Assembly (NCBI GenBank): GCA_003228965.1
Contig: QIGP01000046.1
Span: forward strand, 1-11,212
Reading direction: 5' to 3'
Source: Gammaproteobacteria bacterium
GTDB lineage: Bacteria > Pseudomonadota > Gammaproteobacteria > Steroidobacterales > SZUA-146
DNA: 11,212 bases
Positions 1 to 7,308 of this stretch are shown one piece after another; position 1 is the stretch's first letter; every line of letters begins with the position of its first letter. The position numbers and the translations under genes were made by a program. The notes under the pieces were generated by a model, which saw nothing but the letters and a program-made list of their open reading frames with translations, was not told the DNA's origin and searched no databases.

Positions 1-529
1 GGGCCTCGGTTAGCTCGGGCAGAGCCAGCAGGGGAATAAGTGCGAGCATGGGAATGACCGCAATATCCTGGAACAACAAGACCGAGAAGCTCGATTGCCC
101 ACCGTCGCTTTTCATCAATCCTTTTTCGCCAAGGGTTTGTAACACAATGGCCGTGGACGACAGGGCCATCACGAGACCAATCGCCAAAGCCACAGACCAT
201 ACTTGCCCAAGTGCCATAGCGACAGCCATGACAACGGCGGTAGTCAGTGCAACTTGCCCTCCTCCAAGGCCCAATAACTTTGCACGCATCGACCACAGTA
301 ACTTCGGCTCAAGCTCGAGGCCTACCAGAAACAACATCATCACCACACCGAACTCGGCGAAATGCTGAATTGAAATGACGTCTACGTGCAGCCACGCCAA
401 TATGGGACTAATCACAATGCCCGCAATTAAATAGCCAAGAACAGACCCAAGCCCCAAACGCGACGCAATGGGTACAGCAATCACACCTGAGATGAGAAAG
501 ATAAAAGCTAAAAGCAGAAAGTCGGTCAT
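1..529 (-). CDS. Monovalent cation:proton antiporter (KefB/CPA2 type), N-terminal part
   Basis: Inner-membrane antiporter of the CPA2 (KefB/KefC-like) family, expected to exchange K+ or Na+ for H+. The gene runs off the left edge. The reverse strand reads open from an ATG at 527-529 for 176 codons with no stop. The start is supported by AAGGA about 8 nt upstream (538-542). The visible protein is almost all hydrophobic helices. Family landmarks are GLELEP (residues 70-75), the [16 protein letters not shown] stretch (122-137), and [14 protein letters not shown] (147-160), whose Asp155 lies in the conserved ion-binding helix. Full-length relatives have about 12 helices and often a C-terminal TrkA-N domain, so whether this one has that domain cannot be seen. 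Family assignment is firm. The ion and the exact symbol (kefB, kefC or ybaL-like) are not settled. Confidence 0.9.
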   Translation of the reverse strand, partial: MTDFLLLAFIFLISGVIAVPIASRLGLGSVLGYLIAGIVISPILAWLHVDVISIQHFAEFGVVMMLFLVGLELEPKLLWSMRAKLLGLGGGQVALTTAVVMAVAMALGQVWSVALAIGLVMALSSTAIVLQTLGEKGLMKSDGGQSSFSVLLFQDIAVIPMLALIPLLALPELTEA

Positions 530-816
530 GGAGTTGTCCTTGGTACGCGGGCCTGGTGCAGGGAAGGAGAATACATTATTTTCCAAACGCGCTGTGTTTC
601 TCTTCCTGCGCCAGAACTATCTGTCACGCATGACTATTACTGTGGGAGCCACTCTGCCAAAGCAAACACCTTTTGCAGCCATCCATCAGACGTTTAAAAT
701 TTATTTTCAACTTTAGTGACCGAAATTGCTCCTTCTTTACGTATTAGTAATCAGGAACCACTAAAACTCTTTAAACCTGCAAGGCGATTGAGTTATCGAA
801 AGATAATCGACTGAAA

Positions 817-837
817 CAAGATCACCCTAAGATCTTG
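817..837 (+). repeat. Hairpin upstream of the terminator (possible sRNA element)
   Basis: CAAGATC (817-823) and GATCTTG (831-837) pair perfectly around a 7-nt loop, ACCCTAA. The hairpin sits 8 nt before the terminator stem at 846. Two tandem hairpins, the second with a U-tract, are typical of the 3' end of a small RNA or a leader transcript. The 5' end of such a transcript is not identifiable by eye. Confidence 0.4.
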
Positions 838-845
838 GCAGGGAG

Positions 846-871
846 ACCCGCTCTTCGGAGCGGGTTTTTTT
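846..871 (+). terminator. Rho-independent terminator, plus strand
   Basis: ACCCGCTC (846-853), a TTCG tetraloop (854-857) and GAGCGGGT (858-865) form a perfect 8-bp stem followed by a run of seven T (865-871). The T-run exists only on the plus strand, so the terminated transcript must run left to right. No plus-strand gene precedes it, because the antiporter at 1-529 points the other way. This suggests an unannotated small RNA, or a terminator left behind by a lost gene. Confidence 0.85.
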
Positions 872-1076
872 GCTAATAAAGTCCGATTACGTTTGTGAGG
901 CAGCTCTTGTCAGTTACGTAAAAGTACTTACTGCTCAATAACTTATAAGGCTTTCAAAATAACATGAGCATATTCTTCTCTGGTTTACGCAGTTATAAGT
1001 AACTCACGGCTCGTTCGCCCTACTGGAATTGTGTGTCGATGTCATTTGAGTCTTGTTTCCCCTGGAGAAAACAACA

Positions 1077-1312
1077 ATGGAAAAACTACTAAAACAACTT
1101 CGATTCGCTCTGGCCACGCTTGTTTTATCAAGCTCAATCACAGCTGGCGCAACTCCGGTTCTTTGGGACATAAATGCCCAAATGTTCGACGGAGCCTAGG
1201 TTACAGGCTCTTTTGTCTACGTTCTGTTTCTATTGCTGAGCCTGGTTCACTGGCATTTATGGGACTAGGCTTTGCAAGAATTGGTTTTGCAAGAGTAAGG
1301 ATAAACGCTTAA
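1077..1312 (+). pseudogene. PEP-CTERM-type secreted protein, internally deleted remnant
   Basis: Only the two ends of a PEP-CTERM protein gene remain. The start ATG (1077) follows a GGAG ribosome site (about 1064). The first 40 codons give a charged start, a hydrophobic signal-peptide core (FALATLVLSSSITAGA) and the mature start TPVLWDINAQMFDGA, then TAG at 1197-1199. Read through, the same frame continues with VTGSFVY, a motif common just inside such proteins. The C-terminal sorting signal appears in another frame up to TAA at 1310-1312. It reads EPGSLAFMGLGFARIGFAR, that is a PEP-like motif (with Ala in place of the first Pro), a hydrophobic helix and a basic tail. The central domain is missing. 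PEP-CTERM proteins are processed by an exosortase, but no exosortase is in the window. The decayed state is clear. The original function is unknown. Confidence 0.75.
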
Positions 1313-1333
1313 TACATTCGACTCCAATTTTGA

Positions 1334-1365
1334 AAGGAGGGCGACTGCAAACAGTCGCCCTCCTT
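1334..1365. terminator. Bidirectional terminator hairpin between convergent genes
   Basis: A perfect 14-bp stem (1334-1347 with 1352-1365) closes a CAAA loop. The arms start with AAGGAGGG and end with CCCTCCTT, so each strand ends in a short A/T-rich flank. It lies 21 nt after the PEP-CTERM remnant and 26 nt after the end of the minus-strand gene at 1392, as expected for a shared terminator. There is no long T-run on either strand, so termination strength is inferred from the stem. Confidence 0.7.
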
Positions 1366-1391
1366 GTCTAAACGGTAAACTTTCTCACCGC

Positions 1392-2357
1392 CTATTTCTT
1401 TTGCACCGCTACGAAAAACCTGTCGTTCGGATGCTGGCTGGGGTACACAGTAGAACCACCTACCAGAGTCACCCAGTCGTAGTTCTTCTGAGAGCTCGAG
1501 CTACTAGCAGGCCAGTACCAAGAGTACGTGGTACCAACATTTGACGATGTCAGCTCTTTGAAGTAAGCAACACCTGCTGAGTTGTTCTCGCGACGAAAGC
1601 GAAACGAGATGTAGCGATCCTGATACGAGTTACCATATTTCAACGTACAAACCTTTACCCGCGTCTTATACTTGTCGATGTTATAGAACGAATAATTATG
1701 ATACTGATTGTTCCACGGCACCGTCCTGGCATTTGCCGCATAGTTCAACCACCACGTATAGGCCCATGGGTGAGTATAAAAAGCCCCGGTCGCGGTATCG
1801 TGACTTCCGTTCACCGCCGAATACCACCTCTTGGTGCCATTGATTTCCGGCCGGAAGCTGTTGAACGAGTTGGCAAAGCTTGCAAAGTTACACGCGGCAC
1901 GGCTCGCAACATCTACCGCTGGCATTCTTTCGACCAAGTCATTCGCCCAGCCTGTTTTCCCCATCTTGGGAGGCGCAAACTTGTGCATAAGAATTGCGGG
2001 TTCTAATGCACCGACTGCGGCGAATGCGTTAAACAGTTCACGAGGATTTTCAGAGATCTTAAGCGTTGGAAAGTCATCAAGACCAATATTGCCCTGGTTC
2101 TCCTCCAAAATTCCGAAACTAAAATCGCCGGACTCATCTGGTATGGCGATAAGCTCGACTTTAGTCGCGTCGTCGCTTTTGCCTATACTCAACTTGGCAA
2201 TAACTTCGCTCTTTACAGTGGCTTGCTCAGCGGCGTTGTTTTGATCCTCTGGTGACAAAATCTGTTTCTCAGACTCGTCCGCATAGAGGGCCTGGCTTGA
2301 TATCGTCAGGGCCGCAAAGAGCGCAACTGCGATAATGGGGTTATTGCTTACTTTCAT
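1392..2357 (-). CDS. Secreted protein of unknown family (321 aa)
   Basis: I do not recognise this protein. The start is well supported: AGGAGA lies 5 nt before the ATG. Residues 1-26 form a signal peptide (Lys2, a hydrophobic core IIAVALFAALTISS, likely cut after ALYA), so the product should reach the periplasm or the outside. Residues 27-65 are acidic and polar, like a linker. From about residue 140 the sequence is rich in Trp, Tyr, Phe, Asn and Ser (for example AYTWWLNYAANA at 199-210 and TYSWYWPASSSSSQ further on). This suggests a beta-rich extracellular or carbohydrate-contacting domain, which is inference only. It has just two cysteines, Cys156 and Cys237, which could form one disulfide. 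No catalytic motif is visible. It is monocistronic, with the 1334-1365 hairpin as terminator. A small inverted repeat (CTATTG/CAATAG, 2384-2398) lies in its leader. Confidence 0.85.
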   Translation of the reverse strand: MKVSNNPIIAVALFAALTISSQALYADESEKQILSPEDQNNAAEQATVKSEVIAKLSIGKSDDATKVELIAIPDESGDFSFGILEENQGNIGLDDFPTLKISENPRELFNAFAAVGALEPAILMHKFAPPKMGKTGWANDLVERMPAVDVASRAACNFASFANSFNSFRPEINGTKRWYSAVNGSHDTATGAFYTHPWAYTWWLNYAANARTVPWNNQYHNYSFYNIDKYKTRVKVCTLKYGNSYQDRYISFRFRRENNSAGVAYFKELTSSNVGTTYSWYWPASSSSSQKNYDWVTLVGGSTVYPSQHPNDRFFVAVQKK

Positions 2358-2539
2358 TTCGTTCTCCTATTAAGGTATGGGCACTATTGCCTCAATAGGT
2401 TAAACAGGAAGATGTCTTAAAACCGGACACCGATAATTCAATGTCCTCCATTTTTGATTACTCGTGTACTACTATATGAGAGACCCATGAAAACTCGTTG
2501 GGATTGTCCCGCACGTTTAATCAAACACAGAGGAAAGTG

Positions 2540-2755
2540 ATGATGGCTACTTCAAAAATAACCTTACTCGACACCCTGGAAGATCTACGGTGTGCAGTTG
2601 AAAACCTGGAAACATCGCCAGAACAGCGACGCGTACGCAGTGCCTATAATAGAGTCGTTAGAAAAACGAATGCCGTGGTCAAAAAGAGCTTTTACCTGAC
2701 TTCGACAATTGGCCCGTCGTGCGGCCCGTTACCGACACCATTTCGCCCGCTATAG
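2540..2755 (+). CDS. Small hypothetical protein (71 aa)
   Basis: Unrecognised small ORF. I take the start at ATG 2540 (followed directly by a second ATG), 4 nt after AGAGGAAA (2529-2536), a good ribosome site. A TTG at 2498 is possible but has no such site. The product has a hydrophilic, probably helical middle (DTLEDLRCAVENLE, then a basic segment with RRVR and VVRKTNAVVKK) and a short C-terminal tail rich in Pro and Gly. It has no signal peptide or membrane helix. Its last 6 bp overlap the end of the convergent kinase gene. A 17-codon frame (ATG 2487 to TGA 2538-2540) ends in a TGATG overlap with this start and could be a leader peptide. The good ribosome site and open frame argue for a gene. 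The lack of any known family keeps confidence modest. Confidence 0.45.
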   Translation: MMATSKITLLDTLEDLRCAVENLETSPEQRRVRSAYNRVVRKTNAVVKKSFYLTSTIGPSCGPLPTPFRPL

Positions 2756-5401
2756 TTGAGTATGTTTGGCTCTGAGCTGAGCCTGTATTTCACGCAGAAC
2801 TGTTTGTGCCTGAGCGATTAAGCTATGCCCTTTAGGTAAATCGGCTTCGCGGATTCCAAGCGCCTCCAGCGCGGCCGATTCAGCGTCGGCAAACTGGCGG
2901 GTTTGCAGCAGTAACGTCGCGTAGCCCAATTGCGCCTCGGCCGTGCGCGAGTTCTTTGGCGGCAGAAGAGCCAATGCGTCGACGTAGTCTTTTTTTGCTA
3001 TAACCAATGCTCCGCGCGCGTGGGCGAGTGCAGCACGCTTGGCTAAATCGCGACCAACCATTGGACTGGATGGCGCAAAAATTTCACGGTCTATGCGCAA
3101 CGCGGTTGTGATAGCAGATTCAGCTTCTGAGTAAATACCACGCTTGGTTAGCACTGTGGCAAGTTGGCCTAACAGCCGCGCTATAGTTGCACTATTCCCT
3201 CCGTCCAACTCTTTTTGTATTTCAAGAGCGTCCCGATAGTGCTGTTCTGACGCCTCAAGTAGCCCACGCCGATGGGCTAGAAAACCCAGGTAGCCAAACG
3301 TTTGTGAAACATATGGATGCTTTTCTCCGAGAATTCGACGTTGAATTTCCAGCGCTTCTAAATGTAGCGGCTCGGCTTCGTCGTACCGTTCAAGATAAGC
3401 CAGTAACAATCCAAGGCCATTAAGCCCAACCGTGTAATATGAATGTTCTTCGCCTAACGAATGCTTAACAATCCTGACCGCTTCGCGGCTGTTTACTTCT
3501 GCATTGCGTGCATCACCGTTAACCAATTGCAACATCGCCAGCCCTTGAAGCCCCGTTGCAAGCTCACTGTGATTGCCGTCGGTGACCCGGCGCAAAATTG
3601 CTATCGCTTCAAGAAACAAGGCTTCTGCTTCTTCGTGATTAGCCTGCACTCTCTGTACGTCGCCAAGCGCATTCAGTATCTCTGCCTGCTCAACGCTTTC
3701 AGTACTATACAAACGATGAATCGCTAAAGCCTGCTGCAAACTCTGCTGGGCCTTTTCGTACTGATCTGTTGCGTTGTAGGAAAACGCCAGTTGCGTCAAG
3801 CTGCTCGCAATGGCGAGGTCTTGCACAGGCAGCCATTGGCGGCGTAGCTGAAGAGCCGACTCAAGCAACTCCACGCTTTCGTCGTAAGCACCCAGGCTGT
3901 AGTAGATCTCACCAAGAACATGCTGCATTTGTGCACGCACTTCAGGTGCGTCACTCAACTCTTTGTCAAGGCGAGTTCGCCCCTGATCAAGAATCTGTCC
4001 TGCTGTCATCTGTTGCGAACCTGGAACATTTGGATCGGAAACTTTGAACACATCGGTTAACAGGCTCGCAACCTGCTGCGATTTACCAGCTTCGATTCTC
4101 GCCTGGTTCAGCGCCGTTTCGATTTTCTTTGACTGCACGGTGACAGTTACTGCATAGCTGATGGTTAAAGCCATGATTAAAACCGCCGCCAACGCACCGA
4201 GGGCGTGACGCCGAATGAACTTGGTTGCTCGATAAGTGGCGCTTTGCTGGCGAGCAGTCACTGGTAACGCATGCCGGTACGCGTGCAGGTCAGCACTAAA
4301 AGCTTCCATAGAAGCATAGCGGTCGCAAGGTTTCTTACACAGCGCTTTGAGCGCTATGGCATCCAGATCACCGCGTAACGCTCCAGTCCAATTCTCATCA
4401 CGTGTTATTGTCTCAGCAGAACTATTGTCAAATGACTTGTCACTTGGTCGGTCTGGCGCGTCGTTACACACAACCCGTGCCATTTCATAGAAAGAATCGG
4501 CTTTGCAGAACGGCCGTTGGCCCGCAAGTAATTCGTATAAAACGACGCCTAGCTGATAAACGTCTGTTGCCACCGTTATGGGCTGTCCAACTATTTGCTC
4601 AGGCGCCGCAAACCCCGGAGTAAGCATATGGTCGCCCGTGTGAGTCAAATCAACTGATCGCTCATGCGTATCTAACAGCTTGGCAATACCAAAATCCAGC
4701 AACTTGATTGTACCGTCTTTAGTGGTCAGTATATTTGACGGCTTAATGTCTCTATGAACAATCAAGTTACTATGCGCGTGCTGCAAGCTGGCGGCAATTT
4801 GCTGCACAAACTGAAGGCGGTCACTGATATCCAAATGATGCTGTTCGCAGTAATCTGTAATGGGCACGCCTTCTACATACTCCATCACAATGTACAACTG
4901 GCCATCACTTGTGATTCCACCATCGTAGAGCCGTGCGATATTTGGATGGTTAAGCGATGCCAACACCTGCTGCTCTTGATGAAAACGGTCGCGATTTATC
5001 TTTTCGTTGTGGCACTGAGGTAATAGTTTTATCGCCACATCCTGATCGAATACACCGTCAACGCGTCGCGCTTTGTACACGACCCCCATGCCGCCTTGGC
5101 CAATTTCGCTGATTAGTTGATAGGGTCCAATCAACTGATTGGTACAGTCCTGAAATTCGTTTCTTTGCTTGGCTCCTTGATCGGGTAGCAACGGCTCTGC
5201 AAAATCCAGCACATTACGCTCAAGAAACGTTGGCGCTTCGTCGTAGGCACGTAGTAGATGCCTGACCTCGTCGCGCAGAACTGAATCTTCCGCAGACGCA
5301 CTGTCCAGGAAAGCTTCTCGTGCTTCGGCAGGTTGCTCTAGCGACTCTCCAAGTAGTTGCTGAACGCGTTGCCAGCGTGTGGCGGATAGCATTTTAATCA
5401 C
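2750..5401 (-). CDS. Membrane Ser/Thr protein kinase with TPR repeats (PknT-like)
   Basis: Hanks-type kinase, 883 aa, probably phosphorylating the sigma factor encoded just upstream. Residues 1-90 are a helical N-terminal region common in kinases paired with ECF sigmas. The kinase domain spans about 91-380 with every key element: glycine loop GQGGMG (101-106), VAIK with Lys125, HRD (216-218) with Asp218 and Asn223, DFG (236-238) and APE (266-268). It should therefore be active. One membrane helix follows (about 400-421). Residues 440-880 are roughly nine kinesin-light-chain-type TPR repeats (for example YDEAEPLHLEALEIQRRILG), predicted to be periplasmic and likely the sensing or partner-binding part. 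The longest frame starts at GTG 5399-5401. ATG 5390-5392, three codons in, is an equally good candidate. The gap to the sigma stop is 8 nt, so the two form one operon. Signal and further targets are unknown. Confidence 0.95.
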   Translation of the reverse strand: MIKMLSATRWQRVQQLLGESLEQPAEAREAFLDSASAEDSVLRDEVRHLLRAYDEAPTFLERNVLDFAEPLLPDQGAKQRNEFQDCTNQLIGPYQLISEIGQGGMGVVYKARRVDGVFDQDVAIKLLPQCHNEKINRDRFHQEQQVLASLNHPNIARLYDGGITSDGQLYIVMEYVEGVPITDYCEQHHLDISDRLQFVQQIAASLQHAHSNLIVHRDIKPSNILTTKDGTIKLLDFGIAKLLDTHERSVDLTHTGDHMLTPGFAAPEQIVGQPITVATDVYQLGVVLYELLAGQRPFCKADSFYEMARVVCNDAPDRPSDKSFDNSSAETITRDENWTGALRGDLDAIALKALCKKPCDRYASMEAFSADLHAYRHALPVTARQQSATYRATKFIRRHALGALAAVLIMALTISYAVTVTVQSKKIETALNQARIEAGKSQQVASLLTDVFKVSDPNVPGSQQMTAGQILDQGRTRLDKELSDAPEVRAQMQHVLGEIYYSLGAYDESVELLESALQLRRQWLPVQDLAIASSLTQLAFSYNATDQYEKAQQSLQQALAIHRLYSTESVEQAEILNALGDVQRVQANHEEAEALFLEAIAILRRVTDGNHSELATGLQGLAMLQLVNGDARNAEVNSREAVRIVKHSLGEEHSYYTVGLNGLGLLLAYLERYDEAEPLHLEALEIQRRILGEKHPYVSQTFGYLGFLAHRRGLLEASEQHYRDALEIQKELDGGNSATIARLLGQLATVLTKRGIYSEAESAITTALRIDREIFAPSSPMVGRDLAKRAALAHARGALVIAKKDYVDALALLPPKNSRTAEAQLGYATLLLQTRQFADAESAALEALGIREADLPKGHSLIAQAQTVLREIQAQLRAKHTQL

Positions 5402-5409
5402 ATCCGTGT

Positions 5410-6006
5410 CTAATGAATCGCAGTAGCCTGACAGTTCTTCGGCTGGCTCGGGCCGAGCGAACTAGCAAGTAGCGCCTTGGCTTTTCGCCACTCTCGTCGC
5501 ACGGTACGCTCGGTGACTTTGAGCACGCTGGCAATTTCTTTTTCGGACAAACCGCCGAAGAAACGATACTCAACAATTCGAGCGAGGCGTGGATCGACAG
5601 TATCCAGCTGCGACAATGCCTGTTCTATCGCAATAAGTGAGTCGCTGCATAGCTTGTCCTGCGAGCAGGCCTCATCTAAGGTAACCCTCTGCCAGTCGCC
5701 GCCGCGTTTGTTGGTTTGATTGCGCTGCGCATAGTTGATAATGATGTGGCGCATTGCGGTGGACGCCACCGCCAAAAAATGCGTGTGATCTAGCCAGACC
5801 ACGTTAGACTGCCCTATCAGCTTAAGGTAGCTCTCGTGAACCAGGGCAGTTGTATCGAGAGTATTGAGAGACCACGAACGGCGTCGCTGACTGCGCGCAC
5901 GAGCGTGTAGCTCGGTATAAACCAGGTGGAATAGCCGATCAGGCGCCTCCGCGTTTCCGTCGCGCCACGACTGTAGTAGTTGGGTAACTTCACCAGCACT
6001 CGTCAT
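5410..6006 (-). CDS. ECF RNA polymerase sigma factor, kinase-linked (Sig-70_X6 / ECF43-like)
   Basis: ECF sigma factor, 198 aa, with region 2 at about residues 5-95 and region 4 at about 125-182, including a helix-turn-helix (GLSEKEIASVLKVTERTVRR, 152-171). It fits the family with TALVHESYLKL and RVTLDEA, whose members usually sit beside TPR-bearing Ser/Thr kinases. Classical ECF sigmas carry an acidic DAED-type motif in region 2.2. Here that position reads DTTA (51-54), so two acidic residues are replaced and Thr52/Thr53 are present. In Vibrio parahaemolyticus the related EcfP is activated by phosphorylation of a region 2.2 Thr by the kinase PknT, and I infer the same mode here. No anti-sigma factor is nearby. 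The start ATG (6004-6006) follows GGAGGA at 6013-6018. The target regulon cannot be read from this window. Confidence 0.95.
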   Translation of the reverse strand: MTSAGEVTQLLQSWRDGNAEAPDRLFHLVYTELHARARSQRRRSWSLNTLDTTALVHESYLKLIGQSNVVWLDHTHFLAVASTAMRHIIINYAQRNQTNKRGGDWQRVTLDEACSQDKLCSDSLIAIEQALSQLDTVDPRLARIVEYRFFGGLSEKEIASVLKVTERTVRREWRKAKALLASSLGPSQPKNCQATAIH

Positions 6007-6158
6007 CTTGTGAATCCTCCGCCAATCAGGGCAGACAAACTGGAGAGCCCAGCTTTTGAAGTATCCCTTACATCTTTAGCGATGGTCGTCGGCGAATTCC
6101 CTCACGAATCATTTACACTCAGCGGTAGCAAGTCAGGGATTTGATGAGACGAGTAGCT

Positions 6159-6178
6159 GGGGTCAAGTCTACCCATTG
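6159..6178. repeat. Possible end of a REP-associated (Y1) transposase element
   Basis: The 20-mer beginning GGGGTCAAGTCTACC resembles a short repeat I recall flanking Y1 (REP-associated) transposase genes in many gammaproteobacteria. There is no second copy and no transposase in the window, so this could be a solo remnant or chance. It lies in the 281-bp gap between the sigma gene start and the decayed membrane gene. Confidence 0.25.
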
Positions 6179-6287
6179 TTCATTTCTCTTTTCCCCGACA
6201 CCCGAACTGATCGCTCAACAACCTGACTGGAACAGCGCAGTACGTTCATGTAAAAATACCAGCAACTTAGATCCGTGCAGGTGTTAT

Positions 6288-6843
6288 ATGGGCGTTTTCG
6301 AATATATTGGCGTGCTCACTTCCGTCATCATAGGCCTTGGTATCACGCATCTGGCAACAGGCGCGACCAAGCTCATTCAACACCGCGACGAAGTACGGTT
6401 TTATTGGCCGCACGCCTTGTGGACGGTGAACATCCTGATTTACATACTCCTGGTTTGGTGGGGCATGTTTTGGTGGAGCGGCCATGAAAACTGATTCGTT
6501 TACGAATATATGTTTATCACCTTGTATGCCATTGTGCTGTTTGTGCTCGCAGCGATGTTAATCCCTTGGGATATGGAGAAAAACATTGACATAAAGGAGT
6601 ACTTCTTCAAGCAGCGCTTGTGGTTTTTCGGCACGTTATTTGTCGCCTGGTGCCTGGATATTCCTGAGACCGTAGTAAAGTCGGCCGCAGGAGTATTTCT
6701 GGTTTATCAGCTTGCAGTTGACAATGACCGTAACCGGCTTACTTACGCGCAACCGTATTCTGCATATGGTGCTGCCACTACTTTGGTTTACAATCACCGT
6801 TTCTTACGTGTTGCTTTCGACAGTTGGAAAAATCGGCACCTGA
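6288..6843 (+). pseudogene. Six-helix membrane protein, broken by a stop and a frameshift
   Basis: Remnant of an unnamed membrane protein family (about 185 codons; relatives begin with an FEYISV-like segment followed by GLGITHL). Start ATG 6288 gives MGVFEYIGVLTSVIIGLGIT. The same frame is cut by TGA at 6492-6494, after WWSGHEN, where a Trp codon is plausible. It then resumes without a shift (FVYEYMFITLYAIVLFVLAA, later WFFGTLFVAWCLDIPETVV). Near 6681 the reading moves to frame 1, giving RPQEYFWFISLQLTMTVTGL, then TRNRILHMVLPLLWFTITV, and ends at TGA 6841-6843. Read across both lesions there are six hydrophobic helices and a coherent protein, so this is one gene, recently broken. Its function is unknown. 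No strong ribosome site precedes the ATG (CAGGTG only). Confidence 0.8.
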
Positions 6844-6914
6844 TCATTAGGTGCCAACGGGTACAGACCCCCAACAAGTAGCGACTAGCTGTCGTTTAAG
6901 TTGGCGCTGGCGTA

Positions 6915-6946
6915 AACTGCACACACGGAGTGTGTGCCCGGCAGTT
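6915..6946. repeat. Nested palindrome before the nnrU remnant
   Basis: GCACACAC (6919-6926), loop GGA, and GTGTGTGC (6930-6937) form a perfect 8-bp hairpin. An alternative outer pairing uses AACTGC (6915-6920) and GCAGTT (6941-6946). There is no T-run, so a terminator for the upstream gene is only one possibility. A regulatory site for nnrU is another. Confidence 0.5.
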
Positions 6947-6978
6947 CACCGTTCGTACGATAAACAGGAATTGTCTCA

Positions 6979-7284
6979 ATGCTGCTGCTTTTGTTAGGTC
7001 TTGCCCTGTTTTTAGGCGTCCATTCCGTCTCCATCGTTGCACTTTCTCCGCGTGACTCGCGTGCCGCATAGAGTCCGAAAGAGTGGAAAGAATTTTATGG
7101 AATCGCATCCCTTGTAGGCACCGTTCTTATCGTTAGAGGCTACGCGGAGCTCAGGCTCACACCCACAATTTTCTATGTCGCTCCTACATGAATGTACCAC
7201 GTCGCAGCAACTCTGCTAATCCCCTTCTTCGTTTAAGCCTGTATAATAATTGCAGGTGATGTGTTTTTTACATCCACCTCGTAG
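6979..7284 (+). pseudogene. nnrU: NnrU-like membrane protein, decayed
   Basis: The frame from ATG 6979 begins MLLLLLGLALFLGVHSVSIV, a near-textbook NnrU N-terminus. NnrU proteins are integral membrane proteins linked by name and context to nitric oxide and denitrification, with no proven activity. The frame is cut by TAG (7069-7071), TGA (7189-7191) and TAA (7234-7236). Between the stops it still reads as the family: EWKEFYGIASLVGTVLIVRG, then FYVAPT, stop, MYHVAATLLIPFFV. The TGA falls where relatives usually have Trp. Downstream of about 7250 the resemblance fades, and the usual HPMLLAVK region is not found, so the 3' part is deleted or eroded. Stops of all three kinds rule out recoding. 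Confidence 0.75.
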
Positions 7285-7308
7285 CATTTTTCAAGGAGAA
7301 CGACCGAA

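Larger units (their letters stand above)
530..1076. other. Gene-free stretch between antiporter and PEP-CTERM remnant
   Basis: I find no convincing coding region. A plus-strand reading frame at 468-716 is mostly the complement of the antiporter start and resembles nothing. The stretch contains the antiporter's leader, a 7-bp hairpin (817-837) followed directly by a plus-strand intrinsic terminator (846-871), and an 8-bp inverted repeat, ACTTATAA (941-948) with TTATAAGT (993-1000), 44 nt apart. No clear sigma-70 or sigma-54 promoter stands out. Confidence 0.5.

Noticed and set aside
872..1076. Sigma-54 (-24/-12) promoter for the PEP-CTERM remnant
   Set aside because: No TGGCAC-N5-TTGC-like match is present. 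The nearest candidate lacks the GG and GC pairs at the right spacing.
1031..1312. A single intact 93-aa plus-strand gene
   Set aside because: Its N-terminal part is out of frame with the real signal peptide starting at 1077. Only its last part, the sorting tail, is meaningful.
5394..5576. 60-aa minus-strand frame bridging the sigma and kinase genes
   Set aside because: It lies inside the 3' end of the sigma gene in another frame and has no supporting features.
6896..7200. Minus-strand frames at 6896-7108 and 7012-7200
   Set aside because: The plus strand reads as NnrU with stops here. The minus frames are its complement and unlike any protein I know.
6288..7284. TGA read as Trp (altered genetic code) or selenocysteine to explain in-frame TGAs
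   Set aside because: The same remnants also carry TAG and TAA stops and frameshifts, and the intact Fic gene ends in TGA. Ordinary decay explains all of it.
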